Of a DNA stretch of 64,000 nt, positions 25,390 to 34,270 are shown piece by piece. The stretch's first letter is position 1. Each line of letters opens with the position of its first letter. The notes under the pieces are model-generated. The model was not told the origin of the DNA. It saw nothing but the letters and a program-made list of their open reading frames with translations, and ran no database searches. Position numbers and translations under genes: made by a program. This stretch comes from CALFXN01 sp937957815 (GTDB lineage Bacteria; Synergistota; Synergistia; Synergistales; Aminobacteriaceae): the NCBI GenBank assembly GCA_036788195.1, contig DAIQNX010000001.1, positions 122,603 to 186,602 on the forward strand, in the 5' to 3' direction.

Positions 25390-27336
25390 TTATTCCATCC
25401 GCTTTCCGGCAGTTAAAGTTGCCTTCTGCATAAGGACCCGTTTCTCACCGACGCGACGGGTGAATCCCTTCGAATCCAAGTATTCCAGAAGTGGCAATAT
25501 AAACTTTCTGGAGCTGCCCGTCAAGTCCCGTACCATTGCCAATGTGATATCCTGATTCGCATCCCTCAGGAGAGCAAGAAGACGTTCTTCCACATCGGCG
25601 CTCAACAGAAAACCTCCCGTTACGATCACAACCCTGTTCTGTTCCCTGAGATCTTTGACAAGACTGCTGAACGCCTCTTCGGAAATCCCGAGAACATCTC
25701 TCGCCTCGGCGATTTCCGGCGGCTGGAAACTCCTTTCTCCGCAAAGAGAAAGGAGTTTCGTCGATAAACGCCGGAACGTATCGTCGTCCTTCGGCTGAAA
25801 TTCCGGACATCGTGCCATCCCGTCCTCGAGAACGATCTCCTCTTTCTCCGCCATTTGCTCGAGCAGGGAACGGGCGTTTTTCTGATCGAGATCCCGAAGG
25901 TGGATCAGGGAAATTTCCTCTGTCTGACATCCGGGCTGATACGGACGCGTTTCGTGAAACGAACGGAGAAACGAGCGGACACGGTCGGAAAGCGTTCCGT
26001 ATCTTTCCCGTGAAACGAGGCATTCCGGGTTCCCGTCGAGAAAGACTATTTCGCCGCGCTCATGCAGCGCCCGGGAAAGCGACCGTACGTCCCCGGGTGT
26101 TTCCTGCATATCGGCGACCAGATCCGGCAGAAGGATCTGCCCGAAATAGTCGACGAGCACACGAAGTCGCTGATCCCGCTTCTGGGCACCCGAAAAGTCC
26201 GCGAGCATCTCCCGGTAGCGAAGTCTTTCAGACTTGCCTCTGGGTTTCTTTCCGTACGGGAAGAGAACCTGCCCTCCGGCAATTGTCTCGAGCGGACTGT
26301 ACATGCGCAGCACGAATCGCTGGTCTTCGATGACGACGACGTTCTCCTCCGTGATAATCTGCGCGATTCCCACGTTTCCCGGCTCGAGGCGCGCGATGTC
26401 GAGAAAGGAAACACGACCGACGACATCGGCGGTTCCGATATGGACCCGAACCCGTTGCCAATGGCGCATGGGGTTCGTCGCCGATCCGAGTACCGAGAGG
26501 CGGACGTCGAAACACTTCGTTTCACGGAAGACGCCTTTCGCGCATACGACATCCCCTCGCGAAATCTCCTCGACGGAAACTCCGTTGAGGCAGGCCGCGA
26601 CCCGCTGTCCCGCCCAGGCTTCCCCGACGTTTTTCCCGTGAACCTGCACGCTCCGGATCCTCACGTCTTTCCCGAGCGGGAGAACCTGCGCATCGATCCC
26701 CGAAACGATTCTTCCCCGATAGGCCGTCCCGGTAATAACCGTTCCGAATCCCGAAACGGGGAATGCGCGGTCGATCGGAAGAAAAAACGGCCCTTTTCTC
26801 GGTCTCGGCGAAACTACATCGATCAGCCTCGAGAGTTCGCTTCGTAACGCGTCCATGTTGTGGCCGGACACCGCGGACACGGGAACGATCGGAGACGATT
26901 CGAGGAACGTCCCCCGAACGAACGTCTGGATGTCATCGAGCGCGAGACCCAGCAATTCTTCGTCTACCATATCCGTTTTCGTGACAACCACGATCCCGTG
27001 CCGCACGCCGAGGAGTTCGAGGATCGCAAGATGCTCCCGCGTCTGCGGCATAACCCCTTCATCCGCCGCGACAATCAGCATAACCGCATCTATTCCGGAA
27101 GCTCCGGCCACCATCTGTCTGATGAAGCGTTCATGCCCAGGTACATCGACGATGCTGACGATCCGTTCGTCCGGAAGAGTAAGCGGCGCGAATCCGAGCT
27201 CGATGGTGATTCCCCGTTTTTTCTCTTCTTCGAGCCGATCGCAGTCGATTCCCGTCAACGCCTTGACGAGTGTCGTTTTGCCGTGGTCGATATGGCCAGC
27301 CGTTCCGAGGACCAGTGAGACTTCCTGCTGTGTCAT
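25390..27336 (-). CDS. selB: selenocysteine-specific translation elongation factor SelB
   Basis: Delivers Sec-tRNA to UGA codons marked by a SECIS element. The 648-residue protein has an EF-Tu-like G domain (GHIDHGKTTLVKALTG, VDVPGHERFI, VTKTDMVD), two beta-barrel domains, and C-terminal winged helices (roughly residues 380-648) that bind SECIS RNA. ATG at 27336 lies two bases past the selA stop; the longer frame merely overlaps selA. No selC or selD gene is seen in the window. Its presence implies at least one UGA-coded selenoprotein elsewhere in the genome. Confidence 0.95.
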   Translation of the reverse strand: MTQQEVSLVLGTAGHIDHGKTTLVKALTGIDCDRLEEEKKRGITIELGFAPLTLPDERIVSIVDVPGHERFIRQMVAGASGIDAVMLIVAADEGVMPQTREHLAILELLGVRHGIVVVTKTDMVDEELLGLALDDIQTFVRGTFLESSPIVPVSAVSGHNMDALRSELSRLIDVVSPRPRKGPFFLPIDRAFPVSGFGTVITGTAYRGRIVSGIDAQVLPLGKDVRIRSVQVHGKNVGEAWAGQRVAACLNGVSVEEISRGDVVCAKGVFRETKCFDVRLSVLGSATNPMRHWQRVRVHIGTADVVGRVSFLDIARLEPGNVGIAQIITEENVVVIEDQRFVLRMYSPLETIAGGQVLFPYGKKPRGKSERLRYREMLADFSGAQKRDQRLRVLVDYFGQILLPDLVADMQETPGDVRSLSRALHERGEIVFLDGNPECLVSRERYGTLSDRVRSFLRSFHETRPYQPGCQTEEISLIHLRDLDQKNARSLLEQMAEKEEIVLEDGMARCPEFQPKDDDTFRRLSTKLLSLCGERSFQPPEIAEARDVLGISEEAFSSLVKDLREQNRVVIVTGGFLLSADVEERLLALLRDANQDITLAMVRDLTGSSRKFILPLLEYLDSKGFTRRVGEKRVLMQKATLTAGKRME

Positions 27337-27340
27337 GGCG

Positions 27341-28747
27341 TCACTTCCCAGAGAATACCGACTCGAGAGAACGGACGATTCTCTCGTTGTCTCCCTCGAG
27401 AAGGGTTCTGACATGGAACACGACTGCGTCGTCCCTGGCTCCGGCAACGACGGGGACTTCCGATGTCCGTAACGACACGAGAATCTGTCCCGTGGATAAC
27501 TCCGACGACGAATTCTCGAAGATGACGCCATACCCGGAGAGCGGTTCTTCCGGAAACGCGCCGCCGCCAACCGCATCCTCCACAGGCACCACTCTGCAAA
27601 CGCATCCCCCGATTCGTTTCCGGAGCAGGCGCGCCAGACTGCGCGCTTTCGTCCGCAGGATATCCGGTGCTTCGGAAATCATTCTTACCGTCGGAACACA
27701 GTCCGCACGTCCGGACAGATACAACCGGAGCGTCGTCTCGAACGCCGCAAGCGTCATTTTGTCGACGCGAAGCGCTCTGAGGAGAGGGTAGGACTTGAGT
27801 GCGCCGATGAGATTCCGCTTTCCGACAATGCAACCGATCTGCGGTCCTCCAAGCATCTTGTCGCCGGAAAAGGTGACGATATCGATTCCGGCGGTTATGC
27901 ATTCCCGAATAGTCGATTCGCCCGGAACGCCCGTCTCGGCGGCGGAAAGAATCAGTCCACTTCCGAGATCCTCCATCGATACGACGTTCCGCTCCCTCGC
28001 ACACGCCGCCAGATCCCTTCGGTCGACCGAGGACGTAAATCCCCGGATCCTGAAGTTTGACGGATGGACCTTCAGAAGCATCGCCGTTTCCTGATTGATT
28101 GCGCCGATGTAGTCCTTCAGGTGCGTGCGGTTCGTGGTTCCGACTTCCGCGAGGCGGGCTCCGGAAAAAGCCATGACGTCGGGGATTCGGAACGAACCTC
28201 CGATCTCAACGAGTTCTCCTCTCGAAACGACAACCTCCCTGTCGCGCGCCAGCGCAGCGAGACACAAGAGGACCGCCGCGGCATTGTTGTTGACTACAAG
28301 GGCGGCCTCAGCTCCCGAAATTTCCGAGAGAAGCCATTCGATGTGGTCGTTCCTGTGACCCCGCTCTCCGGCGGACAGATCGTATTCGAGCGTGCTGTAC
28401 GCGCGCGCGACGTCCGAAACGGAACGGACAGCCTCATCCGAAAGGCAGGAGCGGCCGAGATTCGTATGTACCACAACCCCGGTCGCGTTGACGACGGGAC
28501 GAAGGCTCGGACGTCCCCGCCGGAAGAATATCGCGGCCACTCTCCGGTTGATCGCCTCCATAGAGGTATCTTCTTTCACGCCATTCCGGATTCCTTCGCG
28601 GATATCACCGACGATGGACGTGAACACCCGTTTTACCGTCTCTCTTCCGAGCGAGTCGATCCACTCCGCAAGCCACGACTGATCGAGAAGGGAATCCATC
28701 GGCGGGAGTCCTCTCAGACGCGCCTGGGAATTCGGTTCAGTCATCAT
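27341..28747 (-). CDS. selA: L-seryl-tRNA(Sec) selenium transferase
   Basis: PLP enzyme that converts Ser-tRNA(Sec) to Sec-tRNA(Sec) using selenophosphate. The 468-residue length is usual for SelA. Conserved blocks include NATGVVVHTNLGR, EYDLSAGERGHR, EVGTTNRTHL, and the PLP lysine in TFSGDKMLGGPQIG. The start ATG (followed at once by a second ATG) is preceded by GGGAGGTC. It is coupled to selB, and divergent from yedF, a gene also tied to selenium metabolism. Confidence 0.96.
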   Translation of the reverse strand: MMTEPNSQARLRGLPPMDSLLDQSWLAEWIDSLGRETVKRVFTSIVGDIREGIRNGVKEDTSMEAINRRVAAIFFRRGRPSLRPVVNATGVVVHTNLGRSCLSDEAVRSVSDVARAYSTLEYDLSAGERGHRNDHIEWLLSEISGAEAALVVNNNAAAVLLCLAALARDREVVVSRGELVEIGGSFRIPDVMAFSGARLAEVGTTNRTHLKDYIGAINQETAMLLKVHPSNFRIRGFTSSVDRRDLAACARERNVVSMEDLGSGLILSAAETGVPGESTIRECITAGIDIVTFSGDKMLGGPQIGCIVGKRNLIGALKSYPLLRALRVDKMTLAAFETTLRLYLSGRADCVPTVRMISEAPDILRTKARSLARLLRKRIGGCVCRVVPVEDAVGGGAFPEEPLSGYGVIFENSSSELSTGQILVSLRTSEVPVVAGARDDAVVFHVRTLLEGDNERIVRSLESVFSGK

Positions 28748-28802
28748 GTTTCATGACCTCCCTTTTGAAAGAAACGTTTTTCCCTGTAACTGCAAGGAAC
28801 GA

Positions 28803-28811
28803 TGCTATAAT
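28803..28811 (+). promoter_or_regulatory. extended -10 promoter for yedF
   Basis: TGCTATAAT (28803-28811) is a perfect extended -10; there is no good -35. It lies in the 126-base divergent gap between selA and yedF. Confidence 0.55.
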
Positions 28812-28873
28812 TGTACCTTAGTTTTGGAAATGGAATATATCTCTCCCTTGCGGAGAATTGTTCAGGTGATCCG

Positions 28874-29527
28874 ATGACAGAAGCATACGATTTTCGCGGA
28901 AAATCCTCCGATAAAGCCATAGAGTCCGTCCGTGCCATTTCGACCGCTGACGCGGATGCCTTTTCCGTCCTTCTCGACAATCCCATGGTCGCTTCGAAGG
29001 TTCGGACTTCGCTCGAGGAAAACGGGTACGACGTCAGCATCGAAGACGATGAGGGAACCGTCGTCCTGAAGGCGTATCCTCCCGCTCCCGGAGCCCCCTC
29101 CGTGAAATCCACGCGCAAGACCGCTCCCGCAAATCGTCAGAAAAAAGCACCGGCGCCGCAGATCGCTTCCCCTCAGGCACACCCGGTGTTCGGCGGATGT
29201 ACGATACTTTTGTCCGGGAGAACCATCGGCGGAAGCGACGAGGAACACGGAGAGAACCTCGCGATGTCATTCCTTGCGTCGCTGAATCACACCACGCCGA
29301 TCCCCCAGACGATCATCCTGATGAACGAAGGCGTCAAACTCGCCGTCAGAGGTACAAAAACCTGTGATGGAATCGCCGCCTTGAATCGACGCGGGTGTCG
29401 GGTGCTGCTGAACAGAGATTGCGTGACGCATTTCGGTATCGAAGAGGTGCTCGGCGTCGGGAATATCGTCTCGTTTCAGGATATCACGACGACGCTGCTT
29501 CGCTCGGAACGAACGCTGTCCTTCTGA
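28874..29527 (+). CDS. yedF: YedF-like selenium metabolism protein, TusA-like plus DsrE-like domains
   Basis: YedF proteins pair a TusA-like domain with a DsrE-like domain and are usually encoded beside selA/selD. This 217-residue protein has a TusA-like N-terminus (about residues 1-70) and a C-terminal DsrE/YchN-like domain (about 98-217) with LMNEGVKLAVRGT and GCRVLLNRDC. The linker is proline- and lysine-rich. The TusA C-P-x-P active-site motif is missing: the aligned stretch reads FRGKSSDKAIES. A cysteine in the C-terminal domain (LNRDCVTHFG) is kept. ATG at 28874 follows AGGTGA. It is divergent from selA, consistent with a selenium role, but its exact function is not established. Confidence 0.85.
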   Translation: MTEAYDFRGKSSDKAIESVRAISTADADAFSVLLDNPMVASKVRTSLEENGYDVSIEDDEGTVVLKAYPPAPGAPSVKSTRKTAPANRQKKAPAPQIASPQAHPVFGGCTILLSGRTIGGSDEEHGENLAMSFLASLNHTTPIPQTIILMNEGVKLAVRGTKTCDGIAALNRRGCRVLLNRDCVTHFGIEEVLGVGNIVSFQDITTTLLRSERTLSF

Positions 29528-29529
29528 TT

Positions 29530-30111
29530 TCAGGATTGTTCCGTCTTCCAGGGAAGACTGTCGAGAAGCACGTCGAGAAGCATGACAAGCGCGTCCGGAG
29601 ACGGCACATCGGGCTGGAGTCGTTCCGTCAGGGTCTGTGCACCCGGGAGGTATGCGACTCGCAACGAATCGTCGATGATGTCTTTCGCTGCGTAATCCAT
29701 CTCCTCGTCGAACAGGAGAACCCACCCTGGAGTCGCGATCCCGATCAGATCCCAGTCGATTCCCTTCGGGTAACTCGAAAGGATCATTCCGTTGTAGTTT
29801 CTCCCCGTCTTTGACCTCCAGCGCTCCGTAATCCATCTCGCCCGGCCTTCCATCGTATCCGCCGCGATCAGGACGGCGGGGCGTTCATATACGTACGATG
29901 CATACACCCGAGTGATCAGACTGGCAGTAAAAAGACCGGCGGCGCTTTTTTCGTCGCCGATGTAGTCGAGTGCGCCTTTCAGCGAGTCGGCGACGCTCAC
30001 CGTATACCCCGGGATCTTCGTCGCAGACGGCTGATACGAAGAAAGAGTCAGAAGCAGATTTTCAAAAATCGTTTCCTCGTCCGTTTCGAAGAGAATCAGT
30101 CCATATTGCAT
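29530..30111 (-). CDS. hypothetical protein, no family recognised
   Basis: A 193-residue protein of ordinary composition that I cannot assign. It starts MQYGLILFETDEETIFENLL; it has no signal peptide or membrane segment and no cysteine. The middle reads AADTMEGRARWITERWRSK and the end is acidic. GGAGGGCTTCC precedes the ATG, and codon usage looks like that of its neighbours, so I believe it is a gene. It is convergent with yedF (two bases apart) and directly upstream of nothing but the hemW stop, so context is uninformative. It lies downstream of hemW on the same strand with 25 bases between them in the opposite order of transcription (this gene first). Confidence 0.7.
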   Translation of the reverse strand: MQYGLILFETDEETIFENLLLTLSSYQPSATKIPGYTVSVADSLKGALDYIGDEKSAAGLFTASLITRVYASYVYERPAVLIAADTMEGRARWITERWRSKTGRNYNGMILSSYPKGIDWDLIGIATPGWVLLFDEEMDYAAKDIIDDSLRVAYLPGAQTLTERLQPDVPSPDALVMLLDVLLDSLPWKTEQS

Positions 30112-30136
30112 GGAAGCCCTCCGTTATCGTTCCGGC

Positions 30137-31267
30137 TCAGAGAATCTCTTCCCAGATGCGGTTGGCGATCCGCATTCCGCGCGGGGAAAGCGCGACATAC
30201 TCGCTGTTGCGAACGAAAAAAAACGATGGAAAGGAATCGAGAATTCCCAAAACCCGGTCGAGAGATTTCGTTCCGAAACGTACACCAAACTCAGCAAACG
30301 CGATCCCACGGCGCGTCCTCAGCGCCAGAATCGCCGCTTCCCTGGCTTTCGCTTCCGGAGGGAGATCCTCGATCGAATCGGACGGCGATTCTCCCGCCTC
30401 CAGCCGACGGATATACTCCCTTCCCTCGGAAACGTTCGTATACCTCAGGCCGGCAAGGTGCCCCGAAGCGCTCGCCCCGACCGCCAGGACGTCGGTCTCG
30501 TCCCAATAGGCCATATTATGGCTGCATTCAGCTCCATCTCGCGCAAAGCTCGCGATTTCGTACTGGAACATCATCTTGCGGGGAAGGTACCACTGTGCGA
30601 AGCGATAAAACGGATACCCGTCGGTCATATCCGCAGGAGGCGTCGTCCCCCAGGGCGTTCCGGGCTCTATCGTCAGGTGGTATGTAGAAATGTGTTCGGC
30701 TCCGGCAGCGAGAACTCCGTCGAGAGACTCCCTGAAAGAACGGAGCGTCTGGCCTGCGATTCCGAACATGATATCGGCGCTGCACCTGAACCCGGCCTGG
30801 GCTGTTCTTTCCACGGCATCGATCGCTTCCCTTCCGCCATGAGGTCTCCGAAGCCAGGAAAGTTCACGATCATGGACACTCTGAACCCCGATGCTGACCC
30901 TCGTTATGCCGTTCTTTCTCCAGAGGTCCAGATGTCCGGATTCCAGACTGCCGGGGTTCGCCTCGACGCTTGCCTCGAAAGACGCTCCGAAATCGAAGTA
31001 TCGCCAGAGGATTCCGAAAAGGAGCTCCCATTGTCGGACGTCGAGAATCGTCGGCGTTCCGCCGCCGATGTAGAGAGTGTCGAAACGATGCTTTCCGGAG
31101 AAGGTCTCCGACCAGAAACGGCACTCGCAATCCATCGCGTCGAGATACCGGTCGATTTCTCCCGTCTCAGGAACGGAACTCGAAAAGGCACAGTAGGGGC
31201 ACTTCCGCACGCAAAACGGCAGATGAACGTACAGGGAACGCGGCGTTGCCGCGGCAAGCCGCTCCAT
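30137..31267 (-). CDS. hemW: HemW-like radical SAM protein
   Basis: Radical SAM protein related to coproporphyrinogen III dehydrogenase HemN; characterised HemW proteins act as heme chaperones. In this 376-residue protein the cluster motif is LPFCVRKCPYCAFSS (C-x3-C-x2-C); many HemW proteins have aspartate where alanine follows CPYC. YIGGGTPT and the SIGVQS block are present, and the C-terminal HemN domain follows. ATG at 31267 is chosen over the TTG two codons upstream. It lies 20 bases downstream of lepA, a very common pairing, which supports HemW rather than HemN. Confidence 0.92.
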   Translation of the reverse strand: MERLAAATPRSLYVHLPFCVRKCPYCAFSSSVPETGEIDRYLDAMDCECRFWSETFSGKHRFDTLYIGGGTPTILDVRQWELLFGILWRYFDFGASFEASVEANPGSLESGHLDLWRKNGITRVSIGVQSVHDRELSWLRRPHGGREAIDAVERTAQAGFRCSADIMFGIAGQTLRSFRESLDGVLAAGAEHISTYHLTIEPGTPWGTTPPADMTDGYPFYRFAQWYLPRKMMFQYEIASFARDGAECSHNMAYWDETDVLAVGASASGHLAGLRYTNVSEGREYIRRLEAGESPSDSIEDLPPEAKAREAAILALRTRRGIAFAEFGVRFGTKSLDRVLGILDSFPSFFFVRNSEYVALSPRGMRIANRIWEEIL

Positions 31268-31287
31268 CGGCAACGGAACGCGGACGT

Positions 31288-33099
31288 CTATGCGTCTTCC
31301 CCTTCTTCCACCCTGAGGAAAGCGAGGAACGCCTCCTGCGGGATTGAAACCTTACCGATCTGCTTCATCCGCTTTTTGCCCTCTTTCTGTTTCTCGAGGA
31401 GTTTTCGCTTTCGTGAGATGTCGCCGCCATAGCACTTCGCGAGAACGTCCTTTCGCAGCGCTTTGATATTCTGCCGGACGATGATTCTCTTTCCGATGGA
31501 TGCCTGGATCGGCACCTCGAACAATTGCTGCGGAATGAGCTCCTTGAGCTTGCGGACGACAGCCTGCCCCCTGTGGTAGGCAGCATCCCTGTGGCAGATG
31601 AAGGAGAAAGCGTCCGCCGCCTCTCCGCCGATGAGAACATCCACGCGAACGAGATCGGCGGAGCGGAAGCCGCGATACTCGTAGTCCAGCGACGCGTATC
31701 CGCGCGTCAGCGACTTCATTTTATCGTGGAAGTCGATGATGAATTCCGCAAGCGGAAGGTCATAGAAGAGACGCGCCCTTTCGGGCGAGAGATAGTCCAT
31801 TGAGATGAATGTTCCCCGCTTGTCCTGGCAGAACTGCATGACTTTTCCGACGAACTCTGTCGGAACGAAACACGTCAGTCGAATGATCGGCTCCCGGATC
31901 TCGCGGATTTCGGACAGCTCGGGGAAGTCGGAAGGCCTGTTCGCCTCGATGACATCTCCGTTCGCCGTCACGACTTCGTAGACGACGTTCGGGGACGTCG
32001 CGACGAGTTCGACGTCGAACTCCCGACGGAGACGTTCCTTGGAGACATCCATATGCAAAAGGCCGAGGAAGCCGCACCGGAAACCGAATCCCAGCGCCAC
32101 GGACGTCTCGGGAACGAACGTGATCGAGGCGTCGTTCAACGTCAGTTTCTCGAGTGCGTCCCTGAGTTCCGGGTACTCGTCGCGTTCGATCGGGTAGAAA
32201 CCGCAGAAGACGACGGGCTTGACGCGTCGGTAGCCAGGCAAAGCTTCGGGCGCGGGACGGAGCGCATCGGTCACCGTATCTCCGACGTGAGCCTCCGCGA
32301 CAGTCTTGACATTTGCGATGAGATACCCGACTTCTCCACAGGAGAGGCGATCGACGGGAACGTACGAAGGCCGGAAGACGCCGATTTCCTCAACGGGATA
32401 ATCGCGCCCCGAAGCCATAAACCGGATACTCATCCCGGCCCGGACCTCTCCCTCGACGACGCGGATGTAACAGATGACGCCCCTGTAGTTGTCGTAGATC
32501 GAATCGAAGATCAGCGCCCGAAGCGGTGCGTCTGATTTCTCTTCCGGAGGACGGACCGACCGCACAATCCGTTCGAGGATATCGTCGATCCCCGTCCCGT
32601 CCTTGGCGCTCGCCAGAATGGCGTCCGACGCGTCCAGGCCGATGGCGTCCTCGATCTCTTTCTTGACCGATTCGGGGTGCGCCGAAGGAAGGTCGATCTT
32701 GTTGACGACGGGAAGGATATCGAGCCCCTGCTCGACGGCCATATACGCGTTGGCCACCGTCTGCGCCTCCACACCCTGCGAGGCATCGACGACGAGCACG
32801 GCCCCCTCGCACGAGGCAAGCGAACGCGAAACCTCATATCCGAAATCGACATGCCCCGGCGTGTCGATGAGATTGAGGACGTACGCCTCTCCGTTTTTCG
32901 CCGTATAGTCCATGCGAACCGGGACGAGCTTGATCGTAATGCCGCGTTCCCGTTCGAGCTCCATCGAGTCGAGAATCTGGTTTTTCATGCCCCTCTTGTC
33001 AATCGTCCCCGTTCGCTCTAGAAGGCGATCGGCAAGCGTCGACTTCCCGTGGTCGATATGGGCGATGATGCAGAAGTTCCGTATACGTGCAGTGTCCAT
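31288..33099 (-). CDS. lepA: elongation factor 4 (LepA)
   Basis: Ribosome-bound GTPase that back-translocates or aids 30S assembly. The 603-residue protein is full length: G domain (IAHIDHGKSTLADRLLERTG, DTPGHVDFGYEVSRSL, VNKIDLP), beta-barrel domain, EF-G-like domains, and the LepA-specific C-terminus with KCYGGDISRKRKLLEKQKEGKKRMK. ATG follows GGGAGGATACATCAGGG. hemW follows on the same strand. Confidence 0.97.
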   Translation of the reverse strand: MDTARIRNFCIIAHIDHGKSTLADRLLERTGTIDKRGMKNQILDSMELERERGITIKLVPVRMDYTAKNGEAYVLNLIDTPGHVDFGYEVSRSLASCEGAVLVVDASQGVEAQTVANAYMAVEQGLDILPVVNKIDLPSAHPESVKKEIEDAIGLDASDAILASAKDGTGIDDILERIVRSVRPPEEKSDAPLRALIFDSIYDNYRGVICYIRVVEGEVRAGMSIRFMASGRDYPVEEIGVFRPSYVPVDRLSCGEVGYLIANVKTVAEAHVGDTVTDALRPAPEALPGYRRVKPVVFCGFYPIERDEYPELRDALEKLTLNDASITFVPETSVALGFGFRCGFLGLLHMDVSKERLRREFDVELVATSPNVVYEVVTANGDVIEANRPSDFPELSEIREIREPIIRLTCFVPTEFVGKVMQFCQDKRGTFISMDYLSPERARLFYDLPLAEFIIDFHDKMKSLTRGYASLDYEYRGFRSADLVRVDVLIGGEAADAFSFICHRDAAYHRGQAVVRKLKELIPQQLFEVPIQASIGKRIIVRQNIKALRKDVLAKCYGGDISRKRKLLEKQKEGKKRMKQIGKVSIPQEAFLAFLRVEEGEDA

Positions 33100-33227
33100 C
33101 CCTGATGTATCCTCCCGATCAAGAGCCGTTCCCCGTTCTGTGTCATTTCGTGGCCTTCGATTTCACGCAGAGAGTTCATACCATGGACCCGTCTCTTTGT
33201 AAAGGAAAAGAGAGACTGGAAAGCATC

Positions 33228-33256
33228 TTGACTTTCATGCGTTATATCATAATAAT
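33228..33256 (+). promoter_or_regulatory. candidate promoter of the purine operon
   Basis: TTGACT (33228-33233), a 17-base spacer and AATAAT (33251-33256). It is the only well-spaced pair before purC and gives a leader of about 27 bases. Confidence 0.5.
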
Positions 33257-33266
33257 GTTCGTAATA
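33254..33266 (+). promoter_or_regulatory. possible PurR box overlapping the purC -10
   Basis: AATGTTCGTAATA; its reverse complement matches the Bacillus PurBox AWWWCCGAACWWT at 11 of 13 positions including the CGAAC core. Bacillus operators have two boxes about 16 bases apart; only one is evident here. Confidence 0.35.
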
Positions 33267-33289
33267 TAGCCCGACGGAGGTGTCATTCT

Positions 33290-34006
33290 GTGGATAAAAG
33301 AGAGCTTATGTACGAAGGCAAAGCCAAGAAGATGTTCTCAACCGAAAATCCCGGCATCATGCTCGTGGAATACAAGAACTCCCTGACCGCTTTCAACGCA
33401 CAGAAGAAGGATTCCATCGAAGGAAAAGGAGAACTGAACAACAGAATTTCGGCGTGGCTTTTCACGTATCTCGCAAAGGAAGGGATTCCGAACCACTTCA
33501 TACGGACTATCGACGAAACACACCAGCTTGTAAGAAAGGTCCGGATCCTTCCGGTGGAGGTCGTCGTCCGGAACATCACGACCGGAACGCTCTGCAAACG
33601 CCTTGGCGTTCCTGAAGGCATCACGCTCCCCCGTCCTCTCGTCGAATTCTATCTGAAGAACGACGAACTCGGGGATCCCCTGATCACCGAAGACCATGCC
33701 GAACTGTTCGGCTGGGCGGACCGGAAACAGATCGACGAGATCAAGGGGATCGCTCTCTCGATCGACAGGATTCTCGGAAAATTCTTCGACGAAAAGAGCA
33801 TCGTTCTCGTCGATTTCAAGCTCGAATTCGGCATCGACTCCGAGGGAAAACTCCTCCTTTCCGATGAGATCTCTCCCGACACATGCCGTTTCTGGGACAA
33901 GGAGACGAAAATGAAACTCGACAAGGACCGCTTCCGGAAGGATCTCGGCGACGTTCTCGGAGCATACCGCGAGATCTGGGCGCGGATTTCCGGACAAAGG
34001 ATCTGA
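33290..34006 (+). CDS. purC: phosphoribosylaminoimidazole-succinocarboxamide synthase
   Basis: SAICAR synthetase, joining aspartate to CAIR. The 238-residue protein starts at GTG 33290, nine bases after GGAGG, as (M)DKRELMYEGKAKKMF, the family start. Later blocks are VEVVVRNITTGTLCKR, DFKLEFGI, and SPDTCRFWD. It is the first gene of the operon purC-S-Q-L-F-M-N-H-D-E. An internal ATG at 33308 would lose conserved residues. Confidence 0.96.
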   Translation: MDKRELMYEGKAKKMFSTENPGIMLVEYKNSLTAFNAQKKDSIEGKGELNNRISAWLFTYLAKEGIPNHFIRTIDETHQLVRKVRILPVEVVVRNITTGTLCKRLGVPEGITLPRPLVEFYLKNDELGDPLITEDHAELFGWADRKQIDEIKGIALSIDRILGKFFDEKSIVLVDFKLEFGIDSEGKLLLSDEISPDTCRFWDKETKMKLDKDRFRKDLGDVLGAYREIWARISGQRI

Positions 34007-34009
34007 GCC

Positions 34010-34270
34010 ATGCTGTATCACGCCAGCGTTCTCGTCTTTCTCAAGGAAGGCGTCCTCGATACGCAGGGAAAGGCCGTCGGCGCCGTCCTTCACGATGCGG
34101 GACACGCGGAGGTCCGCGACGTCAGGATCGGAAAATACATCAGACTCAGGATAGAGGCCCCGTCGCTCGAAGACGCGACGCGTTCCGCCCGCACGGTCTG
34201 CGACGATCTTCTCGTCAACGGGATCATTGAGGAATTCACCGTCGACGTGCGCGAAGAGGACGACGCCTGA
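34010..34270 (+). CDS. purS: phosphoribosylformylglycinamidine synthase subunit PurS
   Basis: Small structural subunit joining PurQ and PurL in FGAM synthase. The 86-residue protein has the ferredoxin-like fold pattern with V-L-F-L-K-E-G-V-L-D-T-Q-G-K-A, a signature of PurS (L-K-x-G-V-L-D-P-Q-G-x-A). It overlaps purQ by one base. Its presence confirms that purL here is the short, Gram-positive type. Confidence 0.95.
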   Translation: MLYHASVLVFLKEGVLDTQGKAVGAVLHDAGHAEVRDVRIGKYIRLRIEAPSLEDATRSARTVCDDLLVNGIIEEFTVDVREEDDA

